From assembly GCA_029721435.1 (NCBI GenBank), contig CM056576.1:115433166-115497165 (forward strand): DNA of 64,000 nucleotides, written 5' to 3'. This document shows positions 1 to 10,540 of the stretch, in pieces. Positions within the stretch are counted from its first letter, which is position 1, and every line of letters begins with the position of its first letter. This stretch comes from Gymnothorax reevesii (lineage: Eukaryota; Chordata; Actinopteri; Anguilliformes; Muraenidae). The notes beneath the pieces are model-generated. The model saw nothing but the letters and a program-made list of their open reading frames with translations. It had not been told where the DNA came from and did not search any database. The translations under genes and the position numbers were made by a program.

Positions 1-593
1 TACACTTTTCTTTTGTAATCTATAAATACTCCTCATAAGCATATGGCACACTAAAATCCACCAGGTGTTGAAACTCATCAATATTCAATTCTCATACATT
101 TCTGATAAAAGTCTGACCAATCATTTTCTTAGGCCCGAATAAAATGATTTGCCGAGCTTCCTGCCCGTCATCCGTCTCTGCATCCATTCCAGTTGTCTAC
201 CGCTGTCACTGCTTGCGAGTCGCGCGCCTCTCTGGCAGCAGAGGTAGAGACAGAACAGGTACTCAACAAAAGTTAGCCTGCAAACAAAGCAGCTGGAACT
301 GCTCCTAATTTAATGACTAACATCACCGGGACAATTCTGGTGAGGTAAGACGTTATGACAGCAGTTTTGCAAGAAAATATGTATGAATTCTGCCGAAAAA
401 CGACGCATCTGACGGTAAACAAACAGGCGCTGAAATGCTATAATTAGCCTACTATAATACCGTTCATGGTAGTTCGTCTGACGTTATGAGGGCATTTTAT
501 TTGATACCACATAAAGAAGTGAATATTATTTAATTACTGTTGGTTAGTTTTCACTAACCGGTGCCTCTGAATCTGACTCCATCGCCCCACTTT

Positions 594-737
594 CACACCG
601 GACACGAAACAAATTTTTCGTGTGACAGATTACATTCAAAGTTACAGCAAAGACGCGAATATGCGCGAAATTCACGTCTTTGCATTGACTTTGAATGTAA
701 TCTGTCGCGCAAAAAATTCGTTTTGCGTCCGGTGTGA
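594..737. repeat. Long palindrome (MITE-like foldback)
   Basis: CACACCGGAC at 594 pairs with GTCCGGTGTG ending at 737. The arms stay complementary almost to the centre near 663, so the whole 144 bp can fold into one hairpin. Both strands therefore give similar small ORFs that are not genes. One arm of the same family lies at 42891-42939. Confidence 0.75.
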
Positions 738-2524
738 GGGCAGCTTCATTTGCGCTGCTCACTTTTTCACGGCACGCATCAGGGGAGGAGGGGAGCCTAA
801 GAGGTCAGGCAGGGGGAAGAGGGTGGGACTTTGGAAGGAGGCGGAGTTTTTCATGTTCAAATTTTTCCTAACTGCTGTGCCACATGCCAGAAAGGGAAGA
901 ATTGCTTTAATGAAAATATTTAGATGCTGGAGACAAGACAGAGGCCAAAACTTAGATGTTTGGCAAGGGCATGAATGTGCCAAAGTCAACATTAGAGAGG
1001 TTACATAAATGAATAAAATTCATGAAACATTAAATATAATTAAGCTAAATTGTTTGGCGTCCTTTTAAACATAAGTGACTGTCCAATTTTACCTTAACGA
1101 CTGTCCCATTTTACCTGAACATGTTTTAGGAGTGAGGAAGGGGTTCATGGTGTGTTTGAAGGTCGAACATTTCTAAATGATTTTACTAGGCAACATATTT
1201 TTTTTATTGAAATATAGCAGAGATCCATAAGATCTTTACAAACTACCTTAAGTATTCCTTTGAGGATTTTTAAAGGGTTTTTCTCGGTAGCCTACCAAAA
1301 AGTGCCCCAAATTACCTGACTTCACCCTTGACAATTCACAATCATGAACCTAATCTGGATCTTGCACCTGCCAATTACCAACTAATTTAACTAAATGTGT
1401 TATATATTTTTTGTCATGTTTAGGCTATGTCACATTTCAAAGGCATCTGTGTACTGTGTACATAACAGAGCCTAATATGAATTAAAATTTTAATTTCCAA
1501 TAGTGGCAAGCATTATTTATGTGCATTCTTAAATTTACACAAGCACCACGCGTGGTAAGCAGCATGTGTAGATTTTGTTATTAGCTACAAAAAGATCATA
1601 GCTACTAAAATATTGATGAATGCGGAGATGCATGTAAATTTCCGTCTGCAAACAGTTTTCACACAAATTCGTTCTGCTCACGTTTCATGAACAAGACCCA
1701 ATGAGTGCCAGCCACTGTCCAGTGTTCTTGAAAAAGACCTCCCACTAGGAACTGGGAGGGCTCCCGGCTGGGGTTGTTTTCATAGTAGGATTTCTTTACT
1801 GGACTGCCTCTGTGCATTACATATACAGTATTTACACTCTGGAAGTGAAAATTTGTTAGGCATGTAGCAGTAGGGGTGGACTGGGCTTAAAAATTGGTCT
1901 TGAACTTTTGCAGAAACCATGCCCATCACAATCTGCTGAACATCATCCATCCTGACACTTGCCTTCAGTCCAAGTATTTACCAACCCCTAGGTGTAAAAA
2001 ATTCTCCAAAAAGTGCAAATACTAATAAAACTTTGTATGCCAGTAGTTACACATTTTATTGCCCTAAAGTTTTGTGTAAAAATCATTTGCACCCATGTGA
2101 TGACTAAAGAGTTCCTGCTTCAACCCCCTGATGGGGTTTGGGATTCTGATTTGCATCTGGTGACATGAAGTCAGTAGAAACTCTGCCATTGGGCCCCGAA
2201 GCAAGGCCTTTAACCCTAAAACAGCTCCACTCCCTATTTCTCTCTATCCATCCTCACTAGCAAGTGTTCTATCTGGCATTTCTCCCTGGGAGTCCCTGAA
2301 AAATAGACAGAAGTTTATCATACCCAAATGACACCTTTATCTTTAATCTAAATCAGCCCAAATTTGCATGGGGTACTTTGTTACCTGGTTGCACATTGAA
2401 CAGAGTGGAAGTTGAGACTAGATGGTGAAAAAGAAGAAAAAAACTAATCTGTTCTCTGAACAACTGTCTTAGTATTGTGACATGATTTAGATGCTATTTA
2501 GATTTAGATATAGTTAATTGAACA
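738..2524. other. Intergenic, no gene recognised
   Basis: AT-rich DNA with short chance ORFs. No splice-RSS pattern, transposase or clear repeat boundary was seen. Positions 1-593 are likewise featureless. Confidence 0.5.
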
Positions 2525-2825
2525 CCAAGGGGTAGGCTAATTTGTCCTCTGCATTTGACCCATCCCATAGTTAGGAGCAGTGGACAGCCACAGAGCAGCG
2601 TCCGGGGACCGACTCCAGTTCTAAGGCCCGTACCTTGGTCAAGGGTACTAGTGTTTCTGTAATGCATGTTTATGTGGGTGGGGGAAACTGGAGTTCCTGG
2701 AGGAAACCCATGTGGACATGGAGGGAACATGCGCACTCCACACAGAGAGGCCACAGGCCGGATTCAAACCCACGACCTTCTTGCTGTGAGGCAGTAGTAA
2801 TAACCACCGTGTCACCATGCAAAGA
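2525..2825 (-). repeat. Dispersed teleost repeat, copy 1
   Basis: Read on the minus strand this holds the phrases GTTTGAATCC, GGAGTGCGCATGTTCCC and CAGTTTCCCCCACCCACATA. Related copies are at 48150-48412 (+) and 61535-61915 (-). It is a common fish interspersed repeat. The class is not settled here. Confidence 0.6.
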
Positions 2826-2903
2826 GGTCGGTCACCATGCCAAGAGAGCTAAATTATGGAAAACAATGGTTGACATAAAAGGCTGAAATCAGTTGAATGA
2901 TGA

Positions 2904-3234
2904 TGTCATGGTGTTGGCTTGCAGGCCCTTCCCCCTGTTACATTCTTTGCCTCCACCTTAACGGGCAACAAGTGTGGCTCGTTAATGTGGAGGTCAAGCT
3001 GTGTTATTTAAGGGCTGGCTGCACCACATTCTGGTGCGGCAGTATTCTGGTCCTGGGGCCCTGATTTGTGTTGTGTGCAGCTGCTCCCCTCCTGGAGCTT
3101 GTTTTATAATTTAAATTGAAGATTTTTATATTTTTACTCAGCCTGTGCGTTTGGGTCCCTGGTCCTGCCTTTGGGTATATGGTCCCTGTCCCCCCGGTTT
3201 CTCGTCTTCTGCTGGCAGGGGCAAATCCATGACA
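2904..3234 (+). mobile_element. Solo LTR, family C, copy 1
   Basis: 331 bp starting TGTCATGGTG and ending CCATGACA, flanked by perfect 5 bp duplications GATGA (2899-2903 and 3235-3239). A TTATTTAAGG TATA-like box lies near 3004. It is homologous to 12614-12922: ACTCAGCCTGTGCGT and the end region match. No internal retroviral sequence is present, so it is a recombined solo LTR. Confidence 0.85.
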
Positions 3235-3355
3235 GATGATGGTATAGAAATACATTTATCAAAATCATTTGCTGCACAAAACTTTCTGGTCTTACTTTTT
3301 TTCCTTTATATTCACTTTCACAAATGTGCCTTTTCTATTTAACCTTTCCAATGCA

Positions 3356-3475
3356 GGGGTGCGTTTCCCAAAAGCTTAGTTGCTATCTAAGTTAGCAACT
3401 TACATAGTTCGTCCATTCACAGTCAATCGGTCCAACTATGCAAGTTAGCATCTGTCATTTCGGGAAACGCACCCC
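3356..3475. repeat. Foldback element with GGGGTGCGTTTCCC ends
   Basis: The terminal inverted repeat GGGGTGCGTTTCCC (3356-3369) pairs with GGGAAACGCACCCC (3462-3475). A 120 bp MITE-like unit. Confidence 0.75.
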
Positions 3476-3654
3476 AGTATTATTTGGGAATTTGATATAA
3501 TTTTTTTTTTTCCTGTTCTGTGCTTCATGTCTTGTTTGGATGTACCTATGGGGAATAACAAAAAACCAAGTATTCACATGTAATATGAAAAAGTGTAGAA
3601 CAGGAGGCATGACAAAAGATTGAGATTAAGCTCAATGGTGTTTCTCCAATGGTA

Positions 3655-3835
3655 TAGATTAATGAGAGTCAAAAGTCAATAAGAATGGACACCTGAAACA
3701 CTAAGCTAATCACAGCGGACCAATGACTTGCACTCAGCATGCAATGTGCCTGTAACAGGACCCAGCCTCTACTGCTAACATCTTTACTGGCTGGAGTCAA
3801 CAGGAAGTTGTGCCTGAAGTAAATATATTTTTGGA
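3655..3835 (+). repeat. Dispersed repeat shared with 21365-21545
   Basis: The two places share, in order, GACCAATGAC, CTCAnnnTGCAATG, ACCCAGCCTC, ACTGC, CATCTTnACTG and CTGGAGnCA. It is a diverged, noncoding pair of copies of an unnamed repeat. Confidence 0.5.
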
Positions 3836-4892
3836 AACAAAGGTTGTATTTTGTTTGTATTTGTTAAATTTTTGCTTTTTTTTGACCTTTTAATAATAAA
3901 ATGTATTTTTATTTATTTAGTGGAATCGACTTGAAGTCTTTAAATCATCAATGTACAAGCATGTATGTGCATCAGGAAGCACACTTTTTGTAAATGATAA
4001 ATGGATCAGATACACGTTAAATAATTTGTCTAACTTGGCGGCAGGTCTCGCTGTAATTCTTGCATGAGGGATTTCCTGAACAGAGCCATTTTCATCAACT
4101 TGGTGCGTGCATCCCGCATTTCATTTATCTATGCTTGTTGCCTCTTGTTCCTCCGAACAACTGAGGCAGTTACAGTCCTCAAATGAAAACACACTGTGAA
4201 ATAGTGACGCTCTGTGGATAACTAATGTCACTGCAGCTTAAGGAAAGGAAGTTGCGTTTGAAGTGTTCTCCTATGATCACCAACTGGGAACAAAGCCTAC
4301 ATAAGGGGAAAAAAAACTTTCATGAAAGACTAGAGAATGAACAGAAATGACTAAATGAACAGTTTTGTCATTTCCTATTTATATTTGTTTTTGTTCAACC
4401 AATGTATTGAAATCTATTTCTGTATTTCAGACAATCCCCCAAACAGGTCATTCCAGTTTGCAAGTATTTCCTTGGAAAATAAGTAACTAAACCAACAACA
4501 TTAACTACGGGTCTGTGCTGTAAATAAAATTTGTTCAATCAAACACAGCATACTCTCTAAACACAAATGATACAAACAGAAAAATATGCAAATTTGCTGG
4601 TACACCTTTGAATTAACGCATTAATTTTGACAATCTTTTTTTTCTGCCTTGTCTCTGGATATTTTCAACTGTGAGCACAAATGATAATTTTATTGATGAA
4701 CCCAAATTTTATTTTAACTTATGAGTGGTCTGACCCATAATATAGCACAATGTTAATTTATTATTAATTTTTTTCAAATGGTGAGGCATTTACGACTCCG
4801 TTTCAAAGTAAAATAACATGCTTGATGGTGCCTAAAAGACAGTTATTTTATAACACAAAAAGATGAATTATAAAATAGCACTGGCATTGCCA

Positions 4893-4930
4893 GGTTTTTG
4901 TATGGAGTTTTTGGGTTTCCTGTCACAGTG
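4893..4930 (-). other. V-RSS of V1 (variant heptamer)
   Basis: On the coding strand: heptamer CACTGTG (4930-4924), 22 bp spacer, nonamer ACAAAAACC (4901-4893). The heptamer differs from consensus CACAGTG at position 4. The other segments with a recognisable RSS have CACAGTG. The first three bases CAC are kept. Confidence 0.9.
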
Positions 4931-5591
4931 GGCTGCAGGGCACAGTAGTACAGAGCAGAGTCTGTCACTTCAGCAGAGGAGATCTCCAGATCCACACGCT
5001 TGTTGTCTTTATCATTTGTAATGACAAACGGCCGCTTTTTCTCTCTTTTATTGAGAGTTCCTAATACCATGATGATGAATTCAGGTTTGGATCGGCGGAA
5101 CTGGCGATACCAGTGCAGAGTACTTGCAGCAGCTGTGTAAGTACATGAGAGATTAACACTGTTTCCCTCCAGAGCATGCAACTCTTCAGCGACTGATGTT
5201 ATTTCAGCCTGAATACTGTCATCTGTGTTAGAAAAAAGCAAATATATACAATCTTGTTTTGTTGATTGCAATGCAAATTGGCATTATTCAAATTAATGAT
5301 AGAAGATTTTTCTATTTATACACCATTACTACGTTTTGTAATATAAACTATGCTTTGTACAGAAACAAATTGTTCGTCATCTACGTCTTCCTTGCAGTAA
5401 CCGAAAATAAAAATGACTTAATGTACTGTATTTTTACATCTTTTTAAATTAAAAATTGCACATTAAGCATAAATTTGGTCATAAAATGTAAAGCATGACA
5501 GAAAAAATGATAGAATAGTGGCGTAAAAAGTTAAAAGCGACTTATCTACTACAGCTGACAACAGAAATAATAAACAATGCAGCTGCAGCAT
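4931..5591 (-). CDS. T-cell receptor V segment V1 (group A), probable splice defect
   Basis: This is a TCR alpha/delta-type V segment in two exons: leader 5546-5591 (starts MLQLHCLLFLLSAVV) and V exon 4931-5222. The V exon is open. First Cys is near residue 27 (LSCTY), Trp near 38 (HWYRQF) and second Cys near 94 (DSALYYCALQ), the usual V-domain layout of about 97 residues ending at the RSS. The acceptor (AACACAG) is good. The leader donor is not: where the other intact members have GGT or AGT followed by AAGT or GAGT, this reads GATAAGT, so the GT is AT at 5545-5544. No other GT in the same phase was seen nearby. The heptamer is also the variant CACTGTG. The closest relative in the window is V4 (both begin DDSIQAEITS). 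Identity is sure; function is doubtful because of the donor. Confidence 0.88.
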
Positions 5592-5654
5592 CGTAGTAGC
5601 TGTCAGAACAAAATTATGATTTTGAGTTAAAGTAGAACAGACTAAATCCTGCAC

Positions 5655-5675
5655 TCTGACTCCACCCCTCCCCCT
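5655..5675 (-). promoter_or_regulatory. GA-rich upstream box of V1
   Basis: About 65-85 bp upstream of the V1 start codon the + strand reads GACTCCACCCCTCCCC. This is a loose match to the CTCCTCCYACTCACT box found at similar distance before other group A leaders. The role is inferred from position only. Confidence 0.35.
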
Positions 5676-6290
5676 CAAAGCATAATTGATAATCACATTT
5701 GTGGCTCGCAGGAAGGGGACTTTGTTTTACATGTAAGGATTACACTAATATGTCAGACTGTGATCTACATTAAATCCCAAAGAATATATTTACCCCACCT
5801 TTGCCAGCTGTATCAGAATAGAGGTTTAAATGGAACTGCTTATGAAAATGTAAATTTGGTTCCGTTTGATGATCAAATTATTCTTAGACACTAACTTACC
5901 ACAGTGCACATTTCTGGAACATTTTATGCAGTTTCACAGATGAGCTGCCAACAAATGAATGATCAAGATCATGTATCAGCTTTTCATTAGACAGGCAAAA
6001 TATTGACAGTTTTAATTCATGTGACAAAATATTTAAGAAAAAGGGAATTAATGGAGCATTAGCATGATTGAGCCATGCTACCGGGAAAAATCTAGGGGTA
6101 ATTGATAGTTTGGCCGATGGCAAAACAAGAAAAAAAAAATTTTTTAAATCACGAGTGAATTTAATAATTCTGGCTTGAAACACATTGATAGGATTTCACA
6201 GAATGTTGGCTAAAATAAAAGACAACACATCAAAAAGCACACGATTTAAAAAAAAAAATTAGGATTATCGCAAAGCATAATATATATCAT

Positions 6291-6850
6291 ACAGCTGAAG
6301 TAAAATGTTTACATACACTTAGGTTGAAGTCAGTAAAACTAATTTATTTTCATTTTTTACCTCTCCACTTACTTCACGTTAAGAAATTACTGTTTCGGCA
6401 AGTCCGATTTTCTGAAGTTTGCAAATGATATCGTGTCTGATTTTCCTGTGGGGTGGGGTGTGTTAACATTGATTTTGTCCCGTCCGATCTGCTTGGAAGG
6501 AGAGATCGTAAATAATGAACATGTTTAATATTTGCGACTAGAAATCCTGTAGTGTGTGGGGTGCTCCGTAGTGCACCCCACACACAATAAGAACGGAAGA
6601 GAGAGATCTTGTCCGATCTATCTTTTGTTATCATCAAGTGTGTGGTCTCTTAATTTGTGAAGGTTTGAGGAATCCTGTAATGTGTGCCAGCCTTTTGTCA
6701 AGATATTTGGGTGGCCATCAAGAAGCCCTGACCTCAGTCCAATTGAAAATTTGCGGGCAGAACTGAAAAAGCACAGGAGAATGGAAGAGTACAAACCTGA
6801 CTCATTTACTTAAACAAGTTCTGTCAGGAGAAATGGGTCAAAACTCCAGC
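6291..6850 (+). mobile_element. Sleeping-Beauty-type Tc1 remnant, left part
   Basis: The left inverted repeat (GTTTACATACACTTAGG at about 6309) is that of salmonid/cyprinid Tc1 elements. A transposase piece at 6690-6790 reads as GWPSRSPDLSPIENLRAELKK with changes, the C-terminal catalytic region of the DDE enzyme. Most of the gene is missing. The element is cut by LTR family A at 6851 and resumes at 8107. Confidence 0.75.
6552..6584. repeat. Perfect 13 bp stem hairpin
   Basis: GTGTGTGGGGTGC (6552-6564) pairs with GCACCCCACACAC (6572-6584), with a 7 bp loop. It sits in non-transposase DNA within the Tc1 remnant. Confidence 0.6.
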
Positions 6851-8106
6851 TGTAAGGTATCGATCTGGAACCAGATCCAGAGAACACAGGATTGCAAAAA
6901 AAGAGGATTTTATTGCGCGAGGGGGGTAACCCCCGCGGGACAGAAGGCAAAAGTACAGAGCCCGCAATCCAAAAGTCAAAATCCAGTGGGGCAGAAACAG
7001 AGTCGTAACCAGGGCAACAAACACAAAAATTGTAGTCGGGCAAAACAGATTTGGTACACAGGCAGAGGTTTGTCGGAGATGCAAACTCATCAACCAAAGG
7101 GCAATCCGAATCATAAACAGGGCAGCAATCACCAAAATGGAAGTCAGGCGGAAATGGGTCAAAAAACACAGATGCAACAATAATCCAAAAAGGGCAAACC
7201 AAAATTCAGTAGTCGGGCAATCCAGTCAGAAAGATAAACCCTGAGTAATCGAGGCGAAGAAACGTGGCACAAGAAGACTAGGAAAACGATCTGACAGAGA
7301 CTGGCTGTGAGAAGACACCTAAAATACACTTCAGGGAAGATCACATGGGGAGAATCACAGGTGCAGGAAGTCAGACTGATTACAAGGGGAAGGCACATGA
7401 GGAAGAACCTAATCACATGCAATTGGCCAAAGCCAAAACGTGGACACGAAACAGGAGACATTCCTATATACAAACATATGGCTCCAGTCACAAAGTTTCT
7501 AACATTCATAGATAATGAGAAGCAGGACAGCGCGATCAGGTGTGAGCTTTCACAGAAAATGCAGCAAAGGTAATCAGGGAGAGCAAAGAGGCGGAGACTA
7601 GAACAGGGCGAGTGCTGAGAGCTAGTTAATCAATTAGTAAGTGCAACTATACAAATCCTTGGTGCTCGTTAGTAAGTTAGTATTATATACAAGGTTAGTT
7701 GTTGTTAGTAATCTCAGGAGAAAATAATAAACTGTTAGTATTGTTAGTAGATAGAAAAGAAGAGTGAAGCCAGCAAACAAGATCGGAAGGAATTTTGAAA
7801 ACCATAATCCAATAAATCACCCGAAGAGTGAAACACAAGACTGGGGCTGTGTGCAATGACAAGACATGAGACCAGACGGGGGAGACAAAGTGCGAAGCAA
7901 AAAGGAAAACATGAACCGGAATGTGATATGGCAAAATGTAAAACACGGAAAAGTAAACTAAGACTAAACATGACAAAACAAAGTAACCGAATCACAATAC
8001 ATTATACAAAGAATAGTCAGGCGTGGCAAATATCAAAAAACACAAAAAGATAGTCAGAATTACAAGGCATGAACATGGTCAAGGCAGACGTGGCAGAATC
8101 ATAACA
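6851..8106 (-). mobile_element. Solo LTR, family A, copy 1, inside Tc1
   Basis: 1256 bp, TG...CA bounded, with 5 bp duplications CCAGC on both sides (6846-6850, 8107-8111). Both flanks are Tc1 sequence that reads continuously once the LTR is removed, so the LTR inserted after the Tc1. It is homologous to 44601-45821 and, on the other strand, 21666-22757. The AATAAA-type signal and TATA placement suggest minus-strand transcription. Confidence 0.85.
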
Positions 8107-8214
8107 CCAGCAACTTATTTTGAAAAGGTTGTCGAAGGATACCTACAAAATTTAATCCAAGCTAAACCATTTAAAGGCAACAGTACCAAATATCATTTGT
8201 ATTTACTGAAACAC
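8107..8214 (+). mobile_element. Sleeping-Beauty-type Tc1 remnant, right part
   Basis: CCAGCAACTTATTTTGA, CATTTAAAGGCAACAG and ACCAAATA match the end of SB-type transposase genes, continuing the element broken at 6850. The right inverted repeat is absent. Confidence 0.65.
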
Positions 8215-8219
8215 AGAAG

Positions 8220-8715
8220 TGTCTTGGTTTGCTATGTGCTTTTTGCTTTCTTTGCTACTCTCGTCCCTGACGACATTGTTTTCTTTCCACATTGGATTTT
8301 TTACCTAGCTGGCTGATTCCTCCTGGGCGGTCCCTCCCGGAGTCTATTTAAGCCGGAAGTCGCCATGCCTCCTTCGCTGGAGTGTTTGATATGACTTTGC
8401 TCACTTCGGCTCGAAATATCTCTAGTCAGGGGTTTGCCTATCTATATATATTTTCTTTGTTTCTGGGAGGCTTAGCTTCTTTAGGTTATTTGGCACTATT
8501 TTTAGGTGCCTTATTTAGTTTTCTCTTTTATTGAGAATTTTTTTTCTATCTGGTTGCTCACTTCGTTTCTGGAACTTATGCCTTTTGGTTTATTCAGAAA
8601 CGGGAGCTTGTCTCCGCTCTAATTTAGCCCTCTCACTCTCAGCTGCGCAGGCTCTCTGCTTTACGCAGCTTCGCCTGCCGCGGCATCTGAAACTCCTCTC
8701 TTTCCAGCCATTACA
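8220..8715 (+). mobile_element. Solo LTR, family B, copy 1
   Basis: 496 bp, TGTCTTGG...CCATTACA, with perfect duplications AGAAG (8215-8219, 8716-8720). TATA-like TATTTAAG lies near 8345. It is homologous to 54617-55073: AGCTGGCTGATT, TCTAGTCAG and the end are shared. Confidence 0.85.
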
Positions 8716-9226
8716 AGAAGAAGAGCTTAGCAGAAAGTAGTAGACACAAACTGACACTTGGGCACCAAGGAGAAAAGGGGATAATAGATCAATTCAAGGA
8801 GAAAAAAACCACAAAACACACACGGGCTACTGGAAGGGGGGGGGACCAATTAACCCTCAAGTGACCAAGTGGGGTCATTTATGACCCCAGACGTACATTT
8901 TTATGTGCTGTTTTAATATTTCATATCAGAAAAATGTTTCCTTCAATGAGTTTGTCAAGCTGTTCCTCCAACGAATTTTCATAGATTTTCAGAGGAATTG
9001 GCCTATTGCTGTGTCAAAGACAGCTGAAAGATACATGGGGTCATTGATGAGATAGTTTTGTTAGGCGTCATACCTCATTCAAAGCAAATGTTATTATTTT
9101 TATCATGATTACATTTTATAGAGGTAGAAAATGTCGTCGGTTGAGGGTTATGGACAAAGACGGTTGTGACATGCAATGAAAATGTATCAGAACAGTACTG
9201 TTCATCCCTAATCTCAGGTAGAGTCA

Positions 9227-9264
9227 GGTTTTTGTACAGAGTTTGTGGGTTTCCTGTCACTGTG
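9227..9264 (-). other. V-RSS of V2
   Basis: Coding strand: heptamer CACAGTG (9264-9258), 22 bp spacer, nonamer ACAAAAACC (9235-9227). Both motifs are consensus. Confidence 0.95.
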
Positions 9265-9790
9265 GGCCTCATGGCACAGTAGTACAGAGCAGAGTCTGTC
9301 ACTTCAGTTAAGGAGATCTCAAGATCCACACGTTTGTTCTTTTTGTCATGTCTCACAGTAAATCGCTTCTCTGTGTTTGTCTCAGAACCGTAATACACGA
9401 GGATGAGGAATTCTGGTTTGGATCCAGAATACTGCCGATACCATTGTAGACTATTTGGATCAACAGCTGAGTATGTGCATGACAGATGAACACTGCTGCC
9501 AGCCAGAACATGCTCTTCGTTAGATGTGGTTGTGATTGTATCCTGTCCATTGCTGTCACCTGGAGACAAAATGATGTTTCTCATGACTTTGAAGTAAATA
9601 TGTGAAATTCAAGGAGCGAGCTTTTGATTCTTGTCATTAAATTCGTACAAGATACACTACATCATTACACAATAAAGAATTGAATATTGAAACATTTTTT
9701 CAAAACCTTATATGCAGCATTGGTGACAGATGAAATTAGCCACTTACCAACCATTGCTGACAATACAAGGAATAAACAGAGGAGTTTCAT
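9265..9790 (-). CDS. T-cell receptor V segment V2 (group A)
   Basis: Leader exon 9748-9790 (MKLLCLFLVLSAMVG) is followed by a G/GTAAGT donor, a 188 bp intron, and V exon 9265-9559 after a CTCCAG acceptor. The split codon makes Gly, giving GDSNGQDTIT at the start. First Cys is near residue 28, WYRQYSGSKPEF starts near 40, and DSALYYCAMR has second Cys near 95. The exon ends two bases before the heptamer, as normal for this group. It is closest to V5: both share SNEEHVLAG, WYRQYSGSKPEFLI and the KRFTV-HDKKN framework. No stop or frameshift is seen, and the RSS is consensus. It looks functional. Whether it is TRAV or TRDV cannot be decided here. Confidence 0.94.
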
Positions 9791-9867
9791 GATAAAAGTT
9801 GGAGAGAAACTGACTATATATGCAGCAAAAACAGTCAATTTTGATTCCTCTTAAGTTTTCACTTCAA

Positions 9868-9886
9868 ACTCCTCCCACTCACTGAC
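9868..9886 (-). promoter_or_regulatory. GA-rich upstream box of V2
   Basis: The + strand reads AACTCCTCCCACTCACTGA 78-96 bp upstream of the leader ATG (coding strand AGTGAGTGGGAGGAGTT). The same box precedes V12 and, with changes, V4, V5, V8, V9 and V10, so it is probably a conserved V promoter element. Confidence 0.5.
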
Positions 9887-10031
9887 TAAATTGTTCCTCC
9901 TCTGGATGCAAAACATGCATGCTCAATACCTCTTAAGTTTAAAGAAAATTATGTTATTTTGTACAAACCCCAATTCCAATGAACTTGGGACGTTGTTTAA
10001 AACATGAATAAAAACAGAATACAATGATTTG

Positions 10032-10114
10032 GAGTACTATATTCATTTAGATAATGCTGTACTTTGTCAAATATTGCTTACTATTGATATGGATGTAAGG
10101 TAGAGGCCGTTATG

Positions 10115-10159
<45 letters not shown>

Positions 10160-10540
10160 AGCAATCTTGTTTATTCTCCACCAGTATTTTAAATTGATGA
10201 AATTGGGTGTGTATGAATGTGTGGGTGTCTATGCTAGTGAGCTTGTTCGTATTTGTATACATGGACCATTTATACACATTTTTACATTTTCCGTCTCTAT
10301 AGACATTTGCATGTCTTCCTTTAGCTATTTCTGTGGATATCATTTTATATGATGGTGGTAATTTGTACATTTCTGTTAGACTTCTACTACCGTATTTATT
10401 AATGTTTTTTTGGCTTTGTGTGTGTGGAAATGTGAGCGGGTGTATATGACCCCTGGCTGGGATGTGGGGGAGGGGGGTGGGAATGGATGCTGAAATTGAA
10501 TCGTAATGGAATGATTGTACACTGCTAAAAAAAAAAAGAA
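10032..10540 (+). mobile_element. Poly-A retroposed insert inside the Tc1 arm
   Basis: The insert ends in an A-rich tail (10527-10540). It is flanked by AGAATACAATGATTTG (10016-10031) and AGAATACAATTATTTG (10541-10556), a 15/16 match. Long duplications plus poly-A are the mark of LINE-driven retroposition. It contains a CT microsatellite at 10120-10159. The source sequence is not recognised. Confidence 0.7.
10120..10159. repeat. (CT)n microsatellite
   Basis: About 40 bp of near-pure CT repeats. Confidence 0.95.

Noticed and set aside
622..1008. 128-residue plus-strand ORF
   Set aside because: Its start lies in the 594-737 palindrome, and the mirror ORF on the other strand shows it is an effect of symmetry.
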